From contig NZ_CP051428.1 in the NCBI RefSeq assembly GCF_012676905.1, positions 2,876,001 to 2,940,000 of the forward strand: a stretch of 64,000 nt of DNA, written 5' to 3'. The stretch is from Paenibacillus albicereus (lineage in GTDB: Bacteria > Bacillota > Bacilli > Paenibacillales > Paenibacillaceae). Made by a program: the position numbers and the translations under genes. Positions 15,313-22,851 of the stretch are shown here, piece by piece. The notes under the pieces are model-generated. The model did no database searches. It was not told the DNA's origin and worked only from the letters and a program-made list of their open reading frames with translations. The stretch's first letter is position 1, and each line of letters begins with the position of its first letter.

Positions 15313-15987
15313 ATGTGCGGACGCTACACGCTGACCGTCACGCTCGAGGAGCTGATGCTGCGCTTCCTGATCGGCCAAGGAGGAGCGGCGGACTACGAGC
15401 CGAGGTACAATATCGCGCCGGCCCAGATGGTGCTGGCGATCATCCACGACGGAGAGAAGAACCGGCTCGGCGAGCTCAAATGGGGACTCGTCCCTCCGTG
15501 GGCCGACGATCCGAAGATCGGCAGCCGCATGCTCAACGCCCGCTCTGAGACCGCCGCGGCCAAGCCCGCCTTCCGCGAGCCGCTGCGGCGCAAGCGCTGC
15601 CTCATCCCGGCGGACGGCTTTTACGAATGGCAGCAGCGGGACGGGGGCAAGCAGCCGCTGCGCATCACGCTCAAGAACGGCGAGCCGTTCGCGATGGCGG
15701 GCCTGTACGAGACCTGGATTTCGCCGGAGGGGGAGAAGCTGTCCACCTGCACCGTGCTGACGACGGAGCCGAACGAGCTGATGCGCCCGATTCATGACCG
15801 GATGCCGGTCATCCTGCGCCCCGAGGACGAGGCGCTCTGGCTCGACCGCGGCATGCGCGATCCGCAGCGGCTGCAGCCGCTGCTCCGCCCGTATCCGCCG
15901 GAGGAGATGCGGGCGTATCCCGTGCGGCGCGAGGTCGGCAGCGTGCGCAGCCAAGGCCCGGCCTGCATCGAGCCGCTGCTGAGCTAG
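15313..15987 (+). CDS. SRAP domain protein (YedK/HMCES family)
   Basis: Abasic-site sensor of 224 residues that forms a covalent thiazolidine DNA-protein crosslink with single-stranded abasic sites to shield them during replication. The start is MCGRY, so Cys2 becomes the catalytic N-terminal Cys after Met removal. The other key residues are present: Asn75 in LNARSET, Glu105 in DGFYEW and His161 in IHDRMP. The length is typical. AAGGAG lies upstream of the ATG. It is a single gene followed by a strong terminator. The family role is established for E. coli YedK and human HMCES and is assigned here by homology. Confidence 0.93.
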   Translation: MCGRYTLTVTLEELMLRFLIGQGGAADYEPRYNIAPAQMVLAIIHDGEKNRLGELKWGLVPPWADDPKIGSRMLNARSETAAAKPAFREPLRRKRCLIPADGFYEWQQRDGGKQPLRITLKNGEPFAMAGLYETWISPEGEKLSTCTVLTTEPNELMRPIHDRMPVILRPEDEALWLDRGMRDPQRLQPLLRPYPPEEMRAYPVRREVGSVRSQGPACIEPLLS

Positions 15988-16013
15988 CCTCGCCCGCCCT
16001 TCCCGCTCCGCAG

Positions 16014-16055
16014 AAAAAGCTCCTTGCCCGCCTGTCCGCGGGCAAGGAGCTTTTT
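16014..16055. terminator. Bidirectional terminator between SRAP and dioxygenase genes
   Basis: AAAAAGCTCCTTGCCCGC pairs perfectly with GCGGGCAAGGAGCTTTTT. It lies between two convergent genes and can serve both. Confidence 0.88.
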
Positions 16056-16117
16056 GCCGTTCCGATCCGGATTCGGACGCAGCTGCGCGCCGCCGACTTG
16101 CCGCCCGGCAGCCCGCC

Positions 16118-17053
16118 CTACGCGCTGGCGGGATCGAGCTGCGGCTGCGGGCCGGTCCCCGCGCGGGTACGGCTCCGCTGGCCCTCCACGCTGACCGGCA
16201 CGTCGCCGGCCAGCGTCACGCGGCGCACGATGCGGCGCTGCTCGCCGTAGTCGTTGACCGCCACATGCTGCGTCGCCCGGTTGTCCCAGATGACGACGTC
16301 GCCTTCCTCCCAGCGCCAGCGCACCGTATGGTTCAGCCGCACGACATGCTCCTGGAACAGGTCGAGCAGCTGCCTCGATGCGGAAGCGGATACGTTCAGG
16401 ACGCGCTTGGCGAAGCTGCCGAGCACGAGCGCCTTCTCGCCCGTATCGGGCAGCACGCGGACGAGCGGATGCTCCGTCTCGTAGACGGTGGAGGCGAACA
16501 CCTGGCGGTAGTCGCGCTCCTGCTCCAGCGGCACGCCCTTGCGCTGCGCCGCGACCGCATAGTCGAAGTCGTTGCTGTGCACCGCCCACAGCCGTTCGGC
16601 CAGCTCCTTCAGCTCCTGCGGCAGGCTTTCGTACGCTGCGGCCGTATTCGCCCATACGGTGTCGCCGCCGGCTTCCGGCACGACGACCGCGCGCAGGATC
16701 GAGGCCGACGGATACGCATCGAGGAACGTGATGTCCGTATGCCACTGATCCGCCCGGCCGCCATGCTGCGAATCGACGTCGAGGATATAGCCCGTCCCTT
16801 GCTTGGAAGGAACCGTCGGATGGGCGAACGGCTGTCCGAGCCGGGCGGCGAACGCTTCCTGCGCGGCGTCGTCCAGATGGCCCTGGCCGCGGAAGAACAG
16901 CACCTTATGCTTGGCGAGCGCTTCGCGCAGCCGGGCGATCTCCTCCTCCCCGAGCCGGTCCGACAGCACGATGCCGCTCACCTCCGCTCCCGTCGCCGGC
17001 GTGACCGGCCGAATATCCCATGCTCCACCCTGCGCTGCCTGCTGCTCGCTCAT
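16118..17053 (-). CDS. TauD/TfdA family Fe(II)/2-oxoglutarate dioxygenase
   Basis: Alpha-ketoglutarate-dependent oxygenase of 311 residues, like taurine dioxygenase TauD, which releases sulfite from sulfonates. The iron facial triad is visible: His and Asp in QWHTDITF and the distal His in NRATQHVAVNDYG; RIVRRVTLAG holds the Arg that binds 2-oxoglutarate. The start MSEQQ is chosen since AGGAGG lies 9 nt upstream; MKRMSEQQ would begin right against that site. The next genes encode no sulfonate transporter, so the substrate is open (taurine, alkyl sulfonate, sulfate ester or another). A promoter and a leader hairpin precede it. Confidence 0.88.
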   Translation of the reverse strand: MSEQQAAQGGAWDIRPVTPATGAEVSGIVLSDRLGEEEIARLREALAKHKVLFFRGQGHLDDAAQEAFAARLGQPFAHPTVPSKQGTGYILDVDSQHGGRADQWHTDITFLDAYPSASILRAVVVPEAGGDTVWANTAAAYESLPQELKELAERLWAVHSNDFDYAVAAQRKGVPLEQERDYRQVFASTVYETEHPLVRVLPDTGEKALVLGSFAKRVLNVSASASRQLLDLFQEHVVRLNHTVRWRWEEGDVVIWDNRATQHVAVNDYGEQRRIVRRVTLAGDVPVSVEGQRSRTRAGTGPQPQLDPASA

Positions 17054-17084
17054 CCTCTTCATCCTCCTGATGCCCTTCGTCACG

Positions 17085-17130
17085 GGGAAAAGCCCAAAAG
17101 GCCCATGACAGCTCCTGTACGCTGTCATGG
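17085..17130 (-). promoter_or_regulatory. Leader hairpin upstream of the TauD-like gene (possible attenuator)
   Basis: CCATGACAGC pairs perfectly with GCTGTCATGG around an 8-nt loop, followed on the minus strand by GGCCTTTTGGGCTTTTCCC. It sits inside the predicted leader, between promoter and ribosome binding site. It could be a premature terminator. No known riboswitch consensus was recognised. Confidence 0.45.
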
Positions 17131-17196
17131 ACCTCCGGTTCGACCGGCGGGTCTATTCCCTGTTTTCCGGGCTATTTATTTGGTATTTCTTTGTTC

Positions 17197-17225
17197 ATCC
17201 TACCGCTCTTTTCGGCAGCTGTCAA
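17197..17225 (-). promoter_or_regulatory. Candidate promoter of the TauD-like gene
   Basis: A consensus TTGACA (17220-17225) and TAGGAT (17197-17202) are 17 bp apart on the minus strand, giving a leader of about 135 nt. Confidence 0.65.
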
Positions 17226-17259
17226 TGATTGATTTAATATTCCTACATGAATACTGTGA

Positions 17260-17467
17260 TTAAGATTGCATCCGCTTTTTCATCGCGATTCCCGCCAGCG
17301 GCTCCAGCTCCGGCCCCAGCTTGCGCACGAGCCGGTACAGCTCCGTTGCCGACCCACCATCGCCTATAGCGCAGGTCCGCTGGAGAAAGATACCGGAAAC
17401 GCACCGCCGCCCGCATGCCGCCCGCCAGCCGGGAGCCCGCCCCGTCCGCTTCGCCCCGCCTCGTCAT
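17260..17467 (-). pseudogene. Possible small frame-disrupted gene downstream of the YeiH-family gene
   Basis: An ATG overlaps the transporter stop as ATGA and opens a frame reading MTRRGEADG...MRAAVRFRYLSPADLRY. A one-base frame change near 17355 would continue it as GDGGSATELYRLVRKLGPEL...GIAMKKRMQS followed by TAA. The second part has a plausible protein-like composition. There is no properly spaced ribosome binding site. It may be a decayed or mis-sequenced small gene, or chance; no family was recognised. Confidence 0.25.
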
Positions 17468-18804
17468 CCTCCCAGTCCGAACAGGCGGACGAGGCCGTAG
17501 CCGAGCGCGGAAAGCAGCAGCGAGCCGCCGAAGCCGGCGGCAAATACGCGGCCGCCCAGCCGCCGGAACGTGGCGAAGTCGACGCCGAGCCCCAGTCCCG
17601 CCATCCCCATCGCGATCAGCAGGTAAGCTGCCGTCACCAAAGCTTGGGCCGCTTCCTCCGGCACGAAGCCGAGCGTATGGATGCCGCTCGTCGCCAGAAA
17701 GCCGAAGATGAACCAAGGCACTTGCACGCGCTGCCCGCCGCCCTCGCGGCCGGCAGCCGCAGCCTGCTGCTCGCCGGAGCGGCGCAGCTTGCGGCGCTGC
17801 GTCCACAGCCCGATGAGCAGCGCCGCCGGCACGAGCATCGCCACCCGCGTCAGCTTCACGAGCACGGCCATGTCCAGCGCCTCCTCGCCGTACGGCTCCG
17901 CCGCGGCCAGCGCGTGGGCGACTTCATGCAGCGTGGAGCCGGCCCACGCGCCGTAAGCGGCCGAGCCGAGCGGCAGCAGCGGCTGCAGCAGCGTGTATGC
18001 GATCGTGAAGATCGTGCCGAGGATCGCGACCGTCGCGGCTGCGACCGCCGTCTCCTCGCCCTTCGCCTTCAGCTGCGGCGCGATCGCCGCGACGGCAGCC
18101 GCGCCGCATATCGCCGTGCCGCAGGCGGTCAGCAGGCCGAGCCGGCGGTCCGCCCCGAGCTTGCCGGCCAGCCAGCAGACCAAAGGAATCGTCACCGCGA
18201 TGTGGATGGCGTCGATCGCCAGCACGCCGGGCCCGGCTGCGGCGATGTCTCCGAGGTTCAGGCGCATGCCGAGCAGGACGATGCCGAGCCGCAGCAGCTG
18301 CTTGGAGGAAAAAGCGATGCCGGCGGCCGCATCGTCCGGCACGCCGCCCAGCCATTCGCGGTACGCCATGCCGAGCAGGATGGCCAGCACGAGCGGCCCG
18401 AGCACGCCAAGTCCCGGCAGCTCGCCGAGCATCCTGCCAGCAGCGGCCAGCAGCGCGGTCAGGAACAGCCCGGGCAGCAGGCGCGGCCTGCGCCAGGCGG
18501 CTCCTCGCCTCCGCGGCCGTCCATCCGCCCTCGCTCCCGCCCGCATCCGCAGCCGTCCATCCGCCCTCGCCTTCGTCCGCATCCGCAGCTGTCCGTCCTC
18601 TCCCGCTCCCGCCCGCATCCGCAGCCGTCCATCCGCCCTCGCTCCCGCCCGCATCCGCAGCTGTCCGTCCTCTCCCGCTTTCGCCCGGATCCGCAGCCGT
18701 CCGTCCGTTCTCGCTTCCGTCCCGGCATGCCCTCGCTTCGCAACGCTTCCCGCGGTTGCGCCTCCTCCGAGCCCCACACCGCCCTTCCACACCTTCCCCG
18801 CCAT
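17464..18804 (-). CDS. YeiH family putative sulfate exporter with repeat-bearing N-terminal extension
   Basis: Membrane protein of 446 residues. From about residue 110 it shows the YeiH/UPF0324 pattern (GVLGPLVLAILLGMAYREW, KQLLRLGIVLLGMRLNLGDI, ACGTAICGAAAVAAIAP, AGSTLHEVAHALAAA, PWFIFGFLATSGIHTLG) with about ten hydrophobic segments. Family members have been linked to sulfite, sulfate or sulfonate export, with little direct proof. The first 105 residues are an extra hydrophilic, Arg-rich tail made of about six 12-residue repeats (DGRLRMRAGA type), absent from typical 330-350-residue members. The ATG is preceded by GGAGG at 8 nt, which supports translation of the extension. Confidence 0.85.
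   Translation of the reverse strand: MAGKVWKGGVGLGGGATAGSVAKRGHAGTEARTDGRLRIRAKAGEDGQLRMRAGARADGRLRMRAGAGEDGQLRMRTKARADGRLRMRAGARADGRPRRRGAAWRRPRLLPGLFLTALLAAAGRMLGELPGLGVLGPLVLAILLGMAYREWLGGVPDDAAAGIAFSSKQLLRLGIVLLGMRLNLGDIAAAGPGVLAIDAIHIAVTIPLVCWLAGKLGADRRLGLLTACGTAICGAAAVAAIAPQLKAKGEETAVAAATVAILGTIFTIAYTLLQPLLPLGSAAYGAWAGSTLHEVAHALAAAEPYGEEALDMAVLVKLTRVAMLVPAALLIGLWTQRRKLRRSGEQQAAAAGREGGGQRVQVPWFIFGFLATSGIHTLGFVPEEAAQALVTAAYLLIAMGMAGLGLGVDFATFRRLGGRVFAAGFGGSLLLSALGYGLVRLFGLGG
18516..18716. repeat. 36-bp in-frame tandem repeat (minisatellite) in the YeiH-family gene
   Basis: Five full 36-bp units (starting 18516, 18552, 18588, 18624, 18660) and a partial sixth. Each ends CGCATCCGCA or a close variant on the plus strand. 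Units alternate between GCCGTCCATCC and GCTGTCCGTCC types. 36 bp is 12 codons, so copy-number changes keep the frame. Confidence 0.92.
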
Positions 18805-18904
18805 GCCGCTCGCCTCCAGCCTGCTCTCGCTTGTTGCTATCCACGATACCGCAGCGGGGCCGAGATTCCCAATCCGAATGTCCGATGCGATCGATCAGCA
18901 TGTC

Positions 18905-19720
18905 TTATAAGCGGCGCAAAAATTCGGTCACCGCTTCGAGGAAGGCGGATTCCAGCTCCACATTCGGCAGATGGGCCGTGGGCAGGACGATCAGTTCGGC
19001 GCCCGGAATCGTCTGGGCCAGCAGCTCTCCATGCTCGGGCAGCGTCACCGGATCCTGCTCGCCCGCGATGACCAGCGTCGGCCGATCGATGAGCGAGGCC
19101 GTCCGGCGCATGTCCATGTCGCGGATAGCGGCCCAGCTACCCGCAATGCCCTGCGGCCGAGTGGCGAGCACCATCGCTCGGAACGACTCGACAATCGGAT
19201 GGTCCAACTTGCGCATGGACGCCGGAAACCAGTTCTTCATAAACATCTCCGCGATCTCGGGCATGCTGTCCGGCTGCAGCACAGCGGCGATCAAGCCTTC
19301 CCATTGCTCGGTCGGTCCGAGATGGGAGGCGGTATTGCTCAAGACGAGCCGATCGATTCGCTCCGGTGCGTAGATCGCCATCCATTGCGCCACGATGCCG
19401 CCGAGCGACAGCCCCAGAAAATGGACCCGCTCGATTCGCAGCGCGTCGAGCAGCTCGACGACATCCCTTCCCAATCGGTCGAGCGAATACGGCCCTTCTG
19501 GCGTATCCGAGCCGCCATGCCCCCGATAATCGTAGCGCAGCAGCCGGAAATGCTCCGTCAGCCGGGCAGCCTGCCCTTCCCACATGTCCATCGAGGTCGC
19601 GATCGAATTGGCCAGCAGCAGCACCGGCTTGTCATCTGCTCCCTCGAACCGGTACGCGATCCTCACGCCGTCTCCCGTCGTGAATTCGAGCGCGCCTGGC
19701 TTCGTTTCGGTTGTCGTCAT
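18905..19720 (-). CDS. Alpha/beta hydrolase, 3-oxoadipate enol-lactonase-like
   Basis: Cytoplasmic hydrolase of 271 residues. The nucleophile elbow GLSLGG, the catalytic Asp in AGEQDPVT and the His in PTAHLPNVE form a complete triad. The N-terminal ANSIATSMDMWEGQ (oxyanion loop) and YRGHGGSDTPEGPYSLD are characteristic of PcaD-type enol-lactonases of the beta-ketoadipate pathway. No other aromatic degradation gene is nearby, so a different ester or lactone substrate is possible. The gene diverges from an Lrp/AsnC regulator, its probable controller. Confidence 0.82.
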   Translation of the reverse strand: MTTTETKPGALEFTTGDGVRIAYRFEGADDKPVLLLANSIATSMDMWEGQAARLTEHFRLLRYDYRGHGGSDTPEGPYSLDRLGRDVVELLDALRIERVHFLGLSLGGIVAQWMAIYAPERIDRLVLSNTASHLGPTEQWEGLIAAVLQPDSMPEIAEMFMKNWFPASMRKLDHPIVESFRAMVLATRPQGIAGSWAAIRDMDMRRTASLIDRPTLVIAGEQDPVTLPEHGELLAQTIPGAELIVLPTAHLPNVELESAFLEAVTEFLRRL

Positions 19721-19749
19721 GGTCCTATCGTCTCCCTCGTCGGTTTATA

Positions 19750-19778
19750 GTGACAGTTTACGGAACCGGCTCTACAAT
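19750..19778 (+). promoter_or_regulatory. Candidate promoter of the Lrp/AsnC-type gene
   Basis: GTGACA (19750-19755) and TACAAT (19773-19778) are 17 bp apart, in the divergent interval with the hydrolase gene. Confidence 0.55.
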
Positions 19779-19868
19779 CGAAATATGAAATCAACGGAGT
19801 TCGGGGGCCAAAACCTTATTTCGATCGGAAGTTCAGGTCCTCGCCCGATGAAAGCGAGGTGGTTCAGC

Positions 19869-20312
19869 ATGGATTCGATCGACTTCAAGATTTTATCGAT
19901 TCTGCACGACAACGCCAGGATCACGGTCTCGGAGATGAGCCGGACGATCGCGATGTCCCAGCCTGCTGTGACCGAAAGGATAAAAAAGCTGGAGGAGCGC
20001 GAGGTGATAACGGGCTACGGAGCCAAGATATCGCCGTCCAAGCTGGGCAAGCACGCGACCGCGTTCGTCTTGTTCAAGTCCGCTTCGTGCAAGGAGTTCG
20101 AGGCTTTCGCGGAGGCATCTCCCGAAATCGTCGACCTTTACCGGATCAGCGGCGAATCCAACTACCTCTTCAAGGTCGTGACCGAATCGAGCGCGTCGCT
20201 GGAAGCATTCCTCGACTCGTGCCATGCTCTCGGATTCTCCTCTACCCTGGCCGTCCTCTCCACCCGCTTCGAAGACCGAAGCCTGATGGCCGGGAAGGAA
20301 GCGTCCACCTAA
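19869..20312 (+). CDS. Lrp/AsnC family transcriptional regulator
   Basis: DNA-binding protein of 147 residues with an N-terminal AsnC-type helix-turn-helix (MDSIDFKILSILHDNARITVSEMSRTIAMSQPAVTERIKKLEERE) and a C-terminal RAM/ligand domain (VDLYRISGESNYLFKVVTES). The start MDSIDFK is favoured by family alignment and GAGGTGG upstream; an earlier in-frame ATG lacks a site. It diverges from the alpha/beta hydrolase and ends at a strong terminator. The effector is likely an amino acid, as for the family, but is not shown. Confidence 0.9.
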   Translation: MDSIDFKILSILHDNARITVSEMSRTIAMSQPAVTERIKKLEEREVITGYGAKISPSKLGKHATAFVLFKSASCKEFEAFAEASPEIVDLYRISGESNYLFKVVTESSASLEAFLDSCHALGFSSTLAVLSTRFEDRSLMAGKEAST

Positions 20313-20324
20313 GCGGTCATGACC

Positions 20325-20363
20325 AAAAAAAGCGGCTCCGCCCGAAGGCGGAGCCGCTTTTTT
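20325..20363. terminator. Bidirectional terminator between Lrp-type and spoVIF genes
   Basis: AAAAAAAGCGGCTCCGCC pairs with GGCGGAGCCGCTTTTTTT around GAA. It separates two convergent genes. Confidence 0.9.
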
Positions 20364-20392
20364 GGGGATGCTGCCGGGCCGTTTCCGCCCGT

Positions 20393-20680
20393 TCAGCGGA
20401 ACATGCCCCATAGTTTGATGAGATGAAACGTATTGTTCGGATCGATCTTCTGCCCCAGCACGAACTGCACGAGCTGCTCTTCCTGCGCGTCCGTCAGCTT
20501 CTCCTGCAGGATGCTGGCGGCGCTTCGGACGAGCTTGCGCACCTTGACGCGATCGGCGAGATCGTACTTGGTCAGCCCGTTCACGAGCAGCTTGATCCGC
20601 TCCTTGACGGCCGGGTTCTTCAGCTTCAGCTTGACGCGTTCGACGAATTCGGGCCGGATTCCGTATTTGACGTAGCTCAT
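20393..20680 (-). CDS. spoVIF: Stage VI sporulation protein F
   Basis: Small 95-residue protein. The core KERIKLLVNGLTKYDL...RKLVRSAASILQEKLTDAQEEQLVQFVLGQKI followed by DPNNTFHLIKLWGMFR matches the SpoVIF (YjcC) family. In B. subtilis SpoVIF acts in the mother cell under sigma-K and supports GerE-dependent coat gene expression. The start MSYVKYGIRPEF is chosen with GGAGGT 10 nt upstream. A sigma-K-like element CATATAGTA lies about 55 bp upstream of the start, consistent with late mother-cell expression. It is a single-gene unit upstream of a terminator. Confidence 0.8.
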   Translation of the reverse strand: MSYVKYGIRPEFVERVKLKLKNPAVKERIKLLVNGLTKYDLADRVKVRKLVRSAASILQEKLTDAQEEQLVQFVLGQKIDPNNTFHLIKLWGMFR

Positions 20681-20734
20681 GCAGCAGGGCACCTCCATCG
20701 ATTTGGTCGGGCATCCGCCCCTAACCACCGATGT

Positions 20735-20762
20735 TACTATATGCCCGGGTCAGTCCGGAGTT
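20735..20762 (-). promoter_or_regulatory. Candidate sigma-K promoter of spoVIF
   Basis: CATATAGTA (20735-20743) fits the sigma-K -10 consensus CATAnnnTA. An AAC (20760-20762) lies 16 bp upstream, as required for the short AC-type -35. Confidence 0.55.
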
Positions 20763-20787
20763 GCCTCCCCGGCACAGTCCGTTCGCG

Positions 20788-22851
20788 TCAGTCGAGCTGG
20801 CTGCCCTGGAAAATCGGATCCTTGGCGAGGATCGCCCGCAGCGGCGCGTACGCCTCCGCTGTCCAGAAGCCGTCTTCGGCGGCCAGCTCTGCGGCGTCCT
20901 CCCGGGCCGCCTCCAGCACGGCGAAGTCCGCCGCCATGTCGGCCAGCTTGAAGTCCGGCATCCCGCTCTGCTTGGTGCCGAAAAAATCGCCCGGCCCGCG
21001 CAGCTCCAGATCGCGGCGGGCGACCTCGAAGCCGTCGTCGGTCTCCTGCATGACCGCCATCCGCTCCTTGCCGGTCTCCGTCTTGGGATCGGCGACGAGC
21101 ACGCAGTACGACGCGTGCGCGCCGCGACCGACCCGGCCGCGCAGCTGATGCAGCTGCGAGAGCCCGAAGCGCTCCGCGTCCATGACAATCATGAGCGTCG
21201 CGTTGGGCACGTCGACGCCGACCTCGACGACCGTCGTGGCGACGAGCACCTGCACGTCCGCCGCCGCGAACGCCGCCATGACCTCGTCCTTCTCCGACGC
21301 CGTCATGCGGCCGTGCAGCAGCCCGACCTTCAGGTCGGGGAACGCCTGCTGCAGCTGCACGAACTGGTCGATCGCATTTTGCACGTCGAGCTTCTCCGAC
21401 TCCTCGATGAGCGGGCAGATGACGTACGCCTGGCGTCCGGCATCGATCTCGCGCCGGATGAAGCCGTACACCCGGTCCATCATGCCATGCTTGACCCAAT
21501 AGGTCTGGATCGGGATGCGCCCCTTCGGACGCTCCTTGATCGTCGAGACGTCCATGTCGCCGAACGCCGTGATCGCCAGCGTCCGCGGGATCGGCGTCGC
21601 CGTCATCGTCAGCACGTCCGGACTCGGTCCCTTGCGCCTGAGCACGCTGCGCTGGTTGACGCCGAAGCGGTGCTGCTCGTCGGTGACGACGAGGCCGAGC
21701 GAGCGGAACGCCACATCGTCCTGGATGAGCGCATGCGTGCCGATGAGCACGTCGACGAGCCCCATCTGCAAGCCGGCGAGCAGGTCGCGCCGCTTCTTGT
21801 CGCTCACGCTGCCCGTCAGCAGCGCCGTCTGCAAGCCCGTCCCTTCGTACAGCCGGGTCAAGGAGCGCATATGCTGTTCGGCCAGAATCTCGGTCGGCAC
21901 CATGAGCGCCCCCTGATGGCCCGCCTTGACGGCGGCGAGCAGCGCGATCGCGGCGACGACGGTCTTGCCCGCGCCGACGTCGCCCTGCAGCAGCCGGTTC
22001 ATCGCGAACGGCTGGCGCATGTCCGCGAGAATCTCGTTGACGACCTTTTTCTGCGCGTCCGTCAGCTCGAACGGCAGCGACGCCGCGAACTGCCGGATGA
22101 CCTCGGGATCGACGCGATGCACGATGCCGTCCGCCTTGCGCCGATTCAGCATCCGATACGCCTGCAGCTTGAGCTGGAACAGGAACAGCTCCTCGTAGAC
22201 GAGCCGCCGGCGAGCGCCCTGGCCGTCCTTGGGATCTTCCGGATGATGGATATGATAGACCGCCTCGCTTCTCGGCATGAGGCGGTATTTGCGCAGCAGC
22301 CGCTCCGGCAGGTTCTCCTCCAGCAGCGGCCCGTACTGCTCCAGCGCCTGGCGGATCGTCTTGCGCATCCACGCCTGCGTGATCGTGCCGCCGACCGAGT
22401 ACACCGGCTGCAGCGTGCCGGTCTTGGCCGTCCCTTTGTCCGGGAATTCGGAATCGGTGACGGTGATCTGCATGCGCCTTGCATCCCATTTTCCGGTCAG
22501 CGTAATTTCACGCCCGAGCTGCAGCTGATCCTTGATGAACATGCGGTTGAACCAGACGGCGGTAATCAGCTGCCCGTCCGCCTCGGCCTTCGCCGTGAGG
22601 CGCGTCTTGCCCTTGCCGAAGCGAGCCACCATCGGCAGGCCGCGCAGGATGCCCTGGATCGTGATCTTCTCTCCGTCCTTGGCCTCGGCAAGCGAGCGCA
22701 GCCGGTAGTCCTCGTAGCGGAACGGAAAGTAGTTCATCAGATCCAGCGCGGTATAGATGCCAAAGGCGTGAAGCTCCTGCTCCTTCGGAGCGCTCACGCC
22801 TTTGATCTGCCTCGCCGGAACGGATTCCGGCGCGACGGATGAATGATTCAT
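20788..22851 (-). CDS. recG: ATP-dependent DNA helicase RecG
   Basis: Branch-migration helicase of 687 residues that processes stalled forks and Holliday junctions. Order of parts: N-terminal wedge/OB domain (LMNYFPFRYEDYR, then GKTRLTAKAEADGQLITAVWFN), helicase core with Walker A GDVGAGKT, DEQH box in VVTDEQHRFGV, TMTATPIPRTLAI, and the motif VI region HQLRGRVGRG; the C-terminal part is also typical. The length matches the family. The ATG overlaps the stop of the upstream degV-like gene as ATGA, indicating coupled translation. In B. subtilis recG also follows this conserved block. Confidence 0.97.
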   Translation of the reverse strand: MNHSSVAPESVPARQIKGVSAPKEQELHAFGIYTALDLMNYFPFRYEDYRLRSLAEAKDGEKITIQGILRGLPMVARFGKGKTRLTAKAEADGQLITAVWFNRMFIKDQLQLGREITLTGKWDARRMQITVTDSEFPDKGTAKTGTLQPVYSVGGTITQAWMRKTIRQALEQYGPLLEENLPERLLRKYRLMPRSEAVYHIHHPEDPKDGQGARRRLVYEELFLFQLKLQAYRMLNRRKADGIVHRVDPEVIRQFAASLPFELTDAQKKVVNEILADMRQPFAMNRLLQGDVGAGKTVVAAIALLAAVKAGHQGALMVPTEILAEQHMRSLTRLYEGTGLQTALLTGSVSDKKRRDLLAGLQMGLVDVLIGTHALIQDDVAFRSLGLVVTDEQHRFGVNQRSVLRRKGPSPDVLTMTATPIPRTLAITAFGDMDVSTIKERPKGRIPIQTYWVKHGMMDRVYGFIRREIDAGRQAYVICPLIEESEKLDVQNAIDQFVQLQQAFPDLKVGLLHGRMTASEKDEVMAAFAAADVQVLVATTVVEVGVDVPNATLMIVMDAERFGLSQLHQLRGRVGRGAHASYCVLVADPKTETGKERMAVMQETDDGFEVARRDLELRGPGDFFGTKQSGMPDFKLADMAADFAVLEAAREDAAELAAEDGFWTAEAYAPLRAILAKDPIFQGSQLD

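Larger units (their letters stand above)
17054..17463. other. Intergenic region between TauD-like and YeiH-family genes
   Basis: The part nearest the dioxygenase holds its promoter and leader hairpin. The part nearest the transporter (about 17260-17463) is GC-rich with coding-like composition but is split between two minus-strand frames. No intact gene and no clear terminator for the transporter gene was found. Confidence 0.45.

Noticed and set aside
17085-17200. S-box (SAM) riboswitch upstream of the TauD-like gene
   Set aside because: The conserved S-box core sequences and its multi-helix order are not present; only one strong stem is seen.
18516-18716. Possible CRISPR array
   Set aside because: Units are contiguous 36-bp repeats with no unique spacers and lie inside an open reading frame.
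17266-19071. Plus-strand frame with Pro/Arg repeats opposite the YeiH-family gene
   Set aside because: The repeats come from the 36-bp minisatellite read on the wrong strand; the transporter motifs are on the minus strand.
20731-22842. Plus-strand frame of 700 codons opposite recG
   Set aside because: It is a shadow of recG, whose helicase motifs are complete on the minus strand.
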